Source: an archaeon
GTDB taxonomy: Archaea > Nanobdellota > Nanobdellia > Woesearchaeales > GW2011-AR15
Direction of reading: 5' to 3'
Assembly (NCBI GenBank): GCA_018657065.1
Contig: JABHXU010000004.1
Coordinates: 26,776-90,775, forward strand
DNA: 64,000 nucleotides
The translations under genes were made by a program, and so were the position numbers. How positions within the stretch are numbered: position 1 is the stretch's first letter; every line of letters begins with the position of its first letter. The notes beneath the pieces were generated by a model. The model was not told where the DNA came from, did no database searches, and was given only the letters and a program-made list of their open reading frames with translations. Positions 58,050 to 64,000 of this stretch are shown one piece after another.

Positions 58050-60569
58050 TTATTTTTTCTTACTCATTAATTCATTTTTGAATCTCTGTAAAGTTTTAGA
58101 TATATGTTCTGGTTGTGTTTTTAAAATATCTGCAGTATTTTTTAGAATTATTGCTTCAGTATCTTTAGATTCTTCTTCACTCACTAACTTAAAATCTTCT
58201 TCTAACTCAATTTTCTTTTTCTTAACAACTTTTTTCCATTTTTTAAATAATTCAATAGATCTTCCTGGAACTTGATTAATTTGGCATTCCAAAATTTTTG
58301 CTGCATTTTGCAATATTTCAATTTCTTTATTTAACTCATCTGCAGCAGCATTACCTGCAGTAAACTCAAGTCTAACCATACCATCTTGTATCTTACTTGT
58401 TTTAATTATTTTAATTATCTTAGCTTCTCCAGTTGTATGTAGATGTGTTCCTCCACATGCTTCGGTATCGTGATTTGGAATAGAAATAATTCTTAAAACT
58501 TTTCCAGGAACAGCTCCTCCTTGATACAAAGTAAAACCATATTCTTTTTCAGCCAAATCTCTCGGCATTAAAGAAGAGTAAACTGGAAGATTTTTTGCAA
58601 TTAATGCATTAGCAACATTTTCAATTTTCTTAACTTTTTCATCTGTTAGAGATTCATAATGAGTAATATCAAGTCTAGCTTTTTGTAAAGATTTATGTGC
58701 TCCTGCTTGCCAAATATGTTTTCCTAGAACTTGTTTAGCAGCTCCATTAATAATATGAGTTGCTGTATGATGTTGTGCTAATTGCAATCTTCTATCAAAA
58801 TCAATTTTTCCATGTACAATTTGTGAATTCTTAAAATTAGATTTTTTATCCAATACATGGATCACATGTCCACCTTGTTTGTAAACATCAATTACTTTTA
58901 TTCCTTCTATTGATCCAATATCATGCAATTGTCCTCCTGAAGTTGGATAAAATGCAGTCTCATTTAAAATCACACTATTACCAATTGTTTTTAAAACTCC
59001 TGCAGTAAATTCAATTTTTGCAAAATCATCATAATACAATATATTTGTTTCTGGAATATTTTCTAAATTTATTTTTTCTTTTTTTTCTGCAACTTGTTTT
59101 TCTTCAGTTTTTAATTCACTTACTTTTGAATAAAAATCATCAGGTGTTTGAATTTTCTTACCTAATTTTAATGCTACTTCAGATATCATTTCTGGACTAA
59201 TTCCCTGACTAACATATAATTCAATAAATTTATTTTCAGAAATTTTATCTGATTTTTTTAGTAAATTTAGAATTACTTGTTTAGATTTTTTCTTAGTTTC
59301 TTTATATTTTCTTTTTTCAACTTCTAAAATATTTTGAACAGACTCTAAATTCTCACTTAATTCAGGAAATAAAGGTTTTAAATAATCTGCGTGCCATTTT
59401 GCAATTTTCGAAATTTCTAAATTCCATCCATACTTATCAATAAAATCAAGTGATCTTCTAATAATAACTCTTAGATTATAACCTCCACCTACATTGTTAG
59501 GAAGAGCTCCATCAGCAATTGCAAATAATGCACTTCTTATGTGTTCAGCTATTGAGTATAATGCTGCTAATGGAAGGATTTTTTCTTTTAATTTTACTGG
59601 ATCCATATCAATTTTTTTTGCAACAACCTTCCAAGTTTCTTCAATATCATCAACCTCATCAATATTAAGATATGATGACCAAGGTAAAAATTTCTTTAAT
59701 AACTCACCTTCAGGTTTAATACCTGTAATTTCATACATCTTTTTTGCTACAGTAGGAAAAATAGCTTCATAACTTGTACTAGTTCCTTTAGTAAACCAAA
59801 TATTTCTTTCATATCCCATTCCCATATCAAGAACTTTTAATGGAAGTTCTTTTCTACCTGATTCAGTTTGTTCAAATAACATATAAACTTGGTTTCCTAT
59901 TTCTAATCCTCTAGAAAAAAATTCCATGCAAGGTCCTAGATTTCCTCCTCCTGCCCATGCATCTTCGTGATAAGTTATTTCTGAGTTAGGAAGTCCTAAG
60001 CCTTCAGTTAACCATTTATGAATATCTCCAAATACTTTATTTTGGTCCCATTCATCTTTAGGAACAAATTGATGTTGTCCTATCATAATAAATCCGGTAT
60101 TATGCCTCCCAGTTATTCCAACATTTTCTATATCATTAAATCTTAAACAGAATTGAGGAACAACTAAGGGATTTGCAGGAGGTTTTACTGCTCCAGATAC
60201 AACATGAGGTTGAAAATTATATATCGAAGCACCTACCCAATATTGATCATCTCTCCATCGAGCTACTACTGGATATCTATTAATAGGTGTGTAACCTAAT
60301 TTTTTAAAAAAAGCTGAAAAAGTTTTCCAAAATTTTATGTAATCTAAATCAGATTTTGCTGGACTATTTCCTATAAACCTGTATCCGCCTGAACATTCAG
60401 GTTCATCACAATTTTTTTGATCTTTATTTATTGACCAAAAATAAGTTCCACACTTACATTGTGATCTTTTAAAACCTACACTTTTTAAATATGATACTGC
60501 ATAATATTTTTCGGGATTTTTAGAAGCTTCAAGTTTAAATTCTTTTTTTAATTCTTTATCTGATTTCAT
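58050..60569 (-). CDS. alaS: Alanyl-tRNA synthetase, archaeal type
   Basis: An 839-residue enzyme counted from MKSDKELKKEFKL, about 28 nt after a TATA box (AATATATAAATT, complement of 60590-60602); the frame is open 21 codons further. It starts with the archaeal zinc-like motif CKCGTYFWSINKDQKNC, then RFIGNSPAKSDLDYI, motif 2 LRFNDIENVGITGRHNTGF, and the editing domain with HHTATHIINGA and CGGTHLHTTGE. A shortened C-terminal domain follows. The unusual arrangement with a Cys-containing N-terminus is the archaeal AlaRS form. Confidence 0.95.
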   Translation of the reverse strand: MKSDKELKKEFKLEASKNPEKYYAVSYLKSVGFKRSQCKCGTYFWSINKDQKNCDEPECSGGYRFIGNSPAKSDLDYIKFWKTFSAFFKKLGYTPINRYPVVARWRDDQYWVGASIYNFQPHVVSGAVKPPANPLVVPQFCLRFNDIENVGITGRHNTGFIMIGQHQFVPKDEWDQNKVFGDIHKWLTEGLGLPNSEITYHEDAWAGGGNLGPCMEFFSRGLEIGNQVYMLFEQTESGRKELPLKVLDMGMGYERNIWFTKGTSTSYEAIFPTVAKKMYEITGIKPEGELLKKFLPWSSYLNIDEVDDIEETWKVVAKKIDMDPVKLKEKILPLAALYSIAEHIRSALFAIADGALPNNVGGGYNLRVIIRRSLDFIDKYGWNLEISKIAKWHADYLKPLFPELSENLESVQNILEVEKRKYKETKKKSKQVILNLLKKSDKISENKFIELYVSQGISPEMISEVALKLGKKIQTPDDFYSKVSELKTEEKQVAEKKEKINLENIPETNILYYDDFAKIEFTAGVLKTIGNSVILNETAFYPTSGGQLHDIGSIEGIKVIDVYKQGGHVIHVLDKKSNFKNSQIVHGKIDFDRRLQLAQHHTATHIINGAAKQVLGKHIWQAGAHKSLQKARLDITHYESLTDEKVKKIENVANALIAKNLPVYSSLMPRDLAEKEYGFTLYQGGAVPGKVLRIISIPNHDTEACGGTHLHTTGEAKIIKIIKTSKIQDGMVRLEFTAGNAAADELNKEIEILQNAAKILECQINQVPGRSIELFKKWKKVVKKKKIELEEDFKLVSEEESKDTEAIILKNTADILKTQPEHISKTLQRFKNELMSKKK

Positions 60570-60602
60570 ATTAGATACAGAACATGAGGGAAATTTATAT
60601 AT

Positions 60603-60654
60603 TTTGACATTTTTTGAAATGAAAAATGTCAAAGCCCGGAAATCATTGATTTCC
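60603..60654 (-). repeat. Paired hairpins upstream of alaS
   Basis: TTTGACATTTTT with AAAAATGTCAAA (60603-60633, 12 bp) and GGAAATC with GATTTCC (60638-60654, 7 bp) are perfect stems separated by GCCC. The layout (hairpin starting TTTGA and ending TCAAA, then GCC, then a second hairpin) repeats that before thrS at 23758-23802. Here a TATA box lies between the hairpins and alaS, so they are probably outside the alaS message. Confidence 0.45.
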
Positions 60655-60707
60655 TCTGTTTTGGGTTAGATTTAAGTATAAGAGATTCTAAGACTAAAAC
60701 TGGGGGA

Positions 60708-61445
60708 ATGAATTTACGTAATTTACTTAGAAAAAATAGTGATAGAAAAGGCTTCTTTATTGTAATTGAAGGAATTGATGGTTCTGGAAAAGAAACCCAG
60801 TTATTAGGTTTAGAAGCAAGATTACGTGAAAAAGGATTTGATGATATAACTACTTATGACTTTCCTCAATATGAAGAAGAAACTTCACAGCAAGTTAAAG
60901 ATTATTTAACTGATAAAGGAGGAAAACCTAGAAATTTAGTTGAAATTGCACAATTAGGTAATTATTACTCAGCTGATAGAGGTTCTGTTGCTCATCAAAT
61001 ACAAGAAGAATTAGATCACGGTAAGATTATAATATCTAATAGATACCTTGCTTCAAACAAAGCATTCCAAGGCGCTAGAATAAAAAATAGTATATTGAGA
61101 ACTATGTATTCTTGGTTTGTTAATTTTATGGAGTATGGCTTCTACGAATTACCTAGAGAAGATATTACTGTTTTCTTGGATGTTAGTGTTGAGAAGGCAC
61201 AAGAACTAATTCTAAAAAAGAAAAAAAGAGAATATGCAGGTGATCAACTCAAAGATAAAAATGAACAAGATTTAGAACTTCAAACAAATGCTAGAAATAT
61301 TTATTTGAAATTTGGCCATCAAAATCCTTCTTGGGTTGTTGTTAATTGTATGGATAAAAAAGACATTATGAGTGCAAAAGATATTACTGGAAATGTTTAT
61401 GAAGCAATAAAGCAATATTTACCAACTCCCCAGGATCCAAGTTAA
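60708..61445 (+). CDS. tmk: Thymidylate kinase
   Basis: A 245-residue dTMP kinase. P-loop EGIDGSGKETQLLGLEARL, the DFPQYEEETSQQVKDYL region after the first strand, and ISNRYLASNKAFQG with the RY pair fit the family. The insertion of about 30 residues near the C-terminus makes it longer than the usual 200-210. It is divergent from alaS and has a TATA-like TTTAAGTATAAG before a leaderless ATG. Confidence 0.9.
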   Translation: MNLRNLLRKNSDRKGFFIVIEGIDGSGKETQLLGLEARLREKGFDDITTYDFPQYEEETSQQVKDYLTDKGGKPRNLVEIAQLGNYYSADRGSVAHQIQEELDHGKIIISNRYLASNKAFQGARIKNSILRTMYSWFVNFMEYGFYELPREDITVFLDVSVEKAQELILKKKKREYAGDQLKDKNEQDLELQTNARNIYLKFGHQNPSWVVVNCMDKKDIMSAKDITGNVYEAIKQYLPTPQDPS

Positions 61446-61480
61446 ATTTAAATAGATTAAATAACCTCTTTTAATTAAAG

Positions 61481-61855
61481 ATGGTGAGTAAAACAGACAT
61501 TAATGTATTTAGTGCAGGAAAAAAAGAGACAGTTTCATGTAATGTTACTCTAACAAGTCTTAATAATTCTCACAATTTAAATTTTGATTCTGAACAAATA
61601 ATGTTAAGTATATGTCTAAGAGATGTTGTTGATTTACAGGATTTTTACAATCTACTTAAAGGAAAAGAGAAAAAAAACATTCTTCATTGCACTTTATCAA
61701 ATGGGGAAAAAGAATACAAGGGTTTACGAAAAGTTCTATTTAAAAATAAAAAAATCTCTGTCTCATTAGGTGGGATAAGAGTTGAGTTTAATTCAAGTAT
61801 AAATGATGATTTTATTAAAACTCTAGAAAGTTTAAAATCTAAGATGGGTATATAG
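61481..61855 (+). CDS. Hypothetical protein, 124 aa
   Basis: A 124-residue soluble protein with alternating strands and helices, four cysteines spread along the chain, and no recognised family. MVSKTDINVFSAGKKE begins behind a weak ribosome site (GATGGTGAG). It could be transcribed with tmk. Nothing catalytic is visible. Confidence 0.5.
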   Translation: MVSKTDINVFSAGKKETVSCNVTLTSLNNSHNLNFDSEQIMLSICLRDVVDLQDFYNLLKGKEKKNILHCTLSNGEKEYKGLRKVLFKNKKISVSLGGIRVEFNSSINDDFIKTLESLKSKMGI

Positions 61856-61899
61856 ACAATAAACTATTTAAACAATCGCAGTTTCTTTTTAACAATTAC

Positions 61900-61971
61900 G
61901 CGCCGATGATCTAGTGGCTATGATACTACCCTGCCACGGTGGAGGCCCGAGTTCGATTCTCGGTCGGCGCA
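61900..61971 (+). tRNA. tRNA-Gly(GCC)
   Basis: Acceptor GCGCCGA pairs with TCGGCGC, discriminator A. Anticodon stem CTACC/GGTGG with loop CTGCCAC gives anticodon GCC. The T arm has the loop TTCGATT. No intron. A TATA-like box (CTATTTAAAC, about 61864-61873) lies upstream. Confidence 0.92.
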
Positions 61972-62037
61972 TATTTTTTTTATTAAAGTTCAATTAAAAC
62001 CAAAAGATTTTTATTTATGAAATACTTAACTACTATT

Positions 62038-62121
62038 GTATCAACTGCTAGGGAGTTCATCAGGTTTTAGTCCTGAAGGGCAATCTGGGGCAGCGGCACT
62101 TTTTATAGTGTCCTTTGATAC
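62038..62121 (+). ncRNA. Candidate 84-nt structured RNA
   Basis: An outer stem GTATCAA (62038-62044) with TTGATAC (62115-62121) encloses two arms: CTGC (62045-62048) with GCAG (62090-62093), holding TCAGG/CCTGA with a 7-nt loop, and GGCACT/AGTGTC (62095-62112). This makes a three-way junction. A TATA-like TTTATTTATG is centred about 25 nt before 62038, and a T-rich terminator follows (62122-62133). The whole looks like a stand-alone transcription unit. It is not a tRNA and matches no RNA family I know. Confidence 0.6.
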
Positions 62122-62122
62122 T

Positions 62123-62605
62123 TTATTTTTTTAAAAATTTCTCTAAGTCTTTTAAGTCTAAATCAATGTACGTATCCATTTTGTTCTTGAAATCTTTTCT
62201 CATAAGATATGCATATCTATGAGCGTTTGAATCTTTACTTAATTTGCCAAACTGAATATTAAAAGAAATCCCAAGTTGATCCTTAAGAAAATACTCTAAA
62301 TTTGATTTAATATCATTTTCTCTTCCATCAAAATCTCTACATAAATTAAGTTTAAATTTTTTTGGAACTTCTAAATCTTGAAACAAATAGTATAAAACAA
62401 CACAGTATAGTCTTATTTTTAGTTGTGTTTTTCCTTTTTTTGATATTTTATATCTATATTTATTATCATTATAATTTTGATTAATTGAATTAATTAAAAT
62501 AACAGAAAATTTAAAACCTCTAATAATGCTATTTTTATTTGCTATACAAACAGTATAATTTTTACTTAATAAATCCTCACCACTAACATCAACATCAAAT
62601 TCCAT
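62123..62605 (-). CDS. Hypothetical protein, RNase-H-like fold possible
   Basis: A 160-residue protein. The start MEFDVDVSGEDLLSKNYTVC with acidic residues on a strand, a middle LCRDFDGRENDIKSNLEYFL and a later SNAHRYAYLMRKDF recall an RNase H-like nuclease fold, but this is a weak resemblance. It contains three lysine-rich clusters. It is convergent with the structured RNA, whose T-rich end overlaps its last codons' flank. Confidence 0.45.
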   Translation of the reverse strand: MEFDVDVSGEDLLSKNYTVCIANKNSIIRGFKFSVILINSINQNYNDNKYRYKISKKGKTQLKIRLYCVVLYYLFQDLEVPKKFKLNLCRDFDGRENDIKSNLEYFLKDQLGISFNIQFGKLSKDSNAHRYAYLMRKDFKNKMDTYIDLDLKDLEKFLKK

Positions 62606-62666
62606 CTTTAATAAAATTTGACTAATATTTATAAACTATTAGGTTAAAAAATTAGAAATAAAAAAA

Positions 62667-63476
62667 CTACTTTTTCTTAGTAGTCTTCTTTTTAACAGCC
62701 TTCTTTTTTACTACTTTCTTCTTTTTTGTAGTCTTTTTTTCTGCTGGTTTTTTCTTTGTTGCTTTTTTAGTTGCTTTAACTTTAACTGTTTTATTTTTTG
62801 TAGTTGCTTTTTTAACAGTTTCTTTTTTAACAACTTTTTTCTTAGACAAACCTTCTTTAAGTTCAAGAATCTCTTTAAGTATAAGATCTATTCTTGCGTT
62901 CAAAGTATCAAATTCTTTTTGATAATTTTTGTCTTTAACTAAAGCTTCTTTGTAGTTTTCTTTTTTAAAACACCTAGTACATAAAACTGGTTTGTTTTCT
63001 GTTGGTTTAAACGGTACTTCGCACTTTTCACCACATTCAGTACAAATTACTTTAAATTTTTCTTTAAAAGTAGAATCTCTTCTATTTCCACTACGCCTAT
63101 AGTCTCTTCTTTCTCCACTTCCTCTATTATCTCGGCTGTCTCCTCTAGGTCTAAAACTTCTTCCGCTTCCTCCTCTATCACTACTTCCTCGATCTCCTCT
63201 AGGTCTAAAGCTTCTTTTGTCTCCTCTATCGTTATCTTCTCTATCTCCCCTAGGTCTAAAAGGCCTTCCACTGCCTCCTCTATCACTTCTTCCTCGGTCT
63301 CCACTAGGTCTAAAACTACTTCTATCTCCTCGACCATTATCATCTCTATCTCTTCGAGGTCTAAATTCTCTTCTATCCTCTCCATCTCTATTTGATCCTG
63401 AGTCTCTTCTATCTCCGCTTCGAGTTCTTGGTTTAAAGTCTCGTCTACTTTTTCTTTCACGTTTAAATTCAGCCAT
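62667..63476 (-). CDS. RG-rich zinc-ribbon protein with lysine tail
   Basis: A 269-residue protein in three parts. Residues 1-135 are D/R/G/S repeats of period near 25 (for example RGDRGRSDRGGSGRPFRPRG). Residues 140-175 form a zinc ribbon (CTECGEKCEVPFKPT, then CTRC). The end (200-269) is lysine/alanine/threonine-rich (KKATKKKPAEKKTTKKKK). RGG-like and lysine tails bind RNA or DNA. The repeats also show as tandem DNA repeats around 63080-63400. The tail resembles that of the NYN protein at 43357. Confidence 0.75.
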   Translation of the reverse strand: MAEFKRERKSRRDFKPRTRSGDRRDSGSNRDGEDRREFRPRRDRDDNGRGDRSSFRPSGDRGRSDRGGSGRPFRPRGDREDNDRGDKRSFRPRGDRGSSDRGGSGRSFRPRGDSRDNRGSGERRDYRRSGNRRDSTFKEKFKVICTECGEKCEVPFKPTENKPVLCTRCFKKENYKEALVKDKNYQKEFDTLNARIDLILKEILELKEGLSKKKVVKKETVKKATTKNKTVKVKATKKATKKKPAEKKTTKKKKVVKKKAVKKKTTKKK

Positions 63477-63596
63477 ATTCTTTTAGGAGATTCATTGAGT
63501 TTAAATAGTTGTGGAATTGCTTTTTTTTGCAAATTTTTACTAAAAAAGGCCTTTTTTGTACGAAAGTATTTAATCTAAAAGAAATATAACATCAAT

Positions 63597-63794
63597 ATGG
63601 GACAACAAGAAGTGTATGATTTTCTTAAAAAAAATAGTAAAAAATGGTGGACCAGCAAAGAAGTTGCAAGTGAAATAGAAGCTTCTGTAGGCTCAGTAAC
63701 TACTACTCTAACAAAACTTAGAAAAAGAAATGACGTAAAATTTAAAATGTCAAAAGAAAAGTCTAATATGTTTTTGTACATGTTTAAATCCTAG
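63597..63794 (+). CDS. Small winged-helix DNA-binding protein
   Basis: A 65-residue protein: GQQEVYDFLKKNSKKWWTSK, then VASEIEASVGSVTTTLTKLR as recognition helix and a short wing. This is a minimal MarR/TrmB-type winged helix. No ligand domain is present. A leaderless start is likely. It may regulate the divergent RG-rich zinc-ribbon gene (inference from position). Confidence 0.75.
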   Translation: MGQQEVYDFLKKNSKKWWTSKEVASEIEASVGSVTTTLTKLRKRNDVKFKMSKEKSNMFLYMFKS

Positions 63795-63875
63795 TTTTTT
63801 ACCTTATTTAATAATAAAATATATAAATTCACTTTTAATCCAAACTATATACTTGCGTTAGGCATTATTCTCAAT

Positions 63876-64000
63876 GCGGGGGTAGCAAAGCCTGGTCAAA
63901 TGCGCAGGACTTAAGACACAAGATTGATAGCAAAGGATTGTACCTTTGTAAGATATCCTGTCACTTAGTGTGTTCGAGGGTTCGAATCCCTTCCCCCGCA
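63876..64000 (+). tRNA. tRNA-Leu(UAA) with 39-nt intron
   Basis: Acceptor GCGGGGG pairs with CCCCCGC, discriminator A at the last base of the window. Anticodon loop C-T-T-A-A-G gives UAA, then an intron after position 37 (63916-63954), which forms a CAAAGG/CCTTTG hairpin. Anticodon stem CAGGA/TCCTG. Long variable arm and T loop TTCGAAT fit Leu. A TATA-like AATATATAAATTC lies upstream. Confidence 0.9.

Noticed and set aside
62060..62076. Anticodon-arm-like hairpin TCAGG/CCTGA with loop TTTTAGT, which would read UAA as an ochre suppressor
   Set aside because: There is no T arm, D arm or acceptor of tRNA type in the flanks; the 7-nt loop is probably chance within the three-way-junction RNA.
62038..62121. 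SRP RNA, RNase P RNA or a known riboswitch for the structured RNA
   Set aside because: No GGAA tetraloop helix-8 signature, no RNase P conserved blocks and no recognised aptamer motif; too short for SRP or RNase P RNA.
63080..63400. Tandem DNA repeats resembling a CRISPR array
   Set aside because: The repeats are in frame within the RG-rich protein and have no unique spacers; they encode the D/R/G/S repeats.
63047..63532. Second open frame (161 codons) over the RG-rich repeats
   Set aside because: It is a by-product of the repeat composition; the zinc ribbon and lysine tail lie only in the other frame, which has a proper start.

Overview
The window is about 64 kb of very AT-rich DNA from an archaeon. 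Archaeal hallmarks are aIF6, prefoldin alpha, an Lhr-type helicase, a PAC2-domain protein, archaeal-type AlaRS, an archaeal AbrB-PhoU regulator, split lipoate ligase (LplA/LplB) and tRNA introns at position 37/38. The many small lineage-specific proteins, compact layout and bacterial-type ThrRS suggest a DPANN archaeon of the Woesearchaeota/Pacearchaeota kind; this placement is inference. Many first genes have a TATA-like box about 25 nt before the ATG (leaderless). Internal genes use GGTGA or GGAGG ribosome sites.

Layout. 0-8 kb: PhoU-like regulator, GalT, zinc ribbon, MgtC/DUF4010 transporter, two surface proteins, and an FtsY carrying an inserted histidine-phosphatase domain. 8-14 kb (minus): membrane protein, CBS protein, prefoldin, Prs, a 19-codon mini-ORF, aIF6 and Lhr. 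14-20 kb: an interrupted winged-helix gene, an unrecognised membrane/coiled-coil cluster and PAC2. 20-27 kb: a cobalamin riboswitch in front of a DUF4346-like gene, thrS with an upstream threonine-rich mini-ORF, a LOG-like gene, a GNAT gene with an in-frame TGA, tRNA-Ile(UAU) with an intron beside a tRNA-derived hairpin, and an ArsR-like regulator. 27-33 kb: a storage-polysaccharide operon (GT4, GH57, two DUF5752-like proteins, GT3), then a tRNA-Ser locus flanked by partial tRNA copies. 33-48 kb: two DEAD-box helicases, a cold-shock protein, radical SAM, GT4 plus PIG-L deacetylase, MscS, NYN protein, P-loop ATPase, RelA/SpoT synthetase, and a Kazal/DUF333/cytochrome-b5 lipoprotein. 48-58 kb: lipoyl synthase, pyruvate dehydrogenase-type E1alpha/E1beta/E2, split lipoate ligase, two ferredoxins, SGNH protein and endonuclease III. 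58-64 kb: AlaRS, thymidylate kinase, tRNA-Gly, a candidate 84-nt structured RNA, an RG-rich zinc-ribbon protein, a winged-helix protein and tRNA-Leu(UAA) with an intron.

The clearest metabolic themes are glycogen-like polymer turnover and lipoate-dependent oxoacid oxidation (no E3 is in the window). The strongest regulatory observations are the cobalamin riboswitch, the possible threonine leader peptide and the small-RNA candidate. Three genes (3647-4267, 14018-15127, 24682-25650) are cut by in-frame stop codons while the downstream frame stays protein-like.
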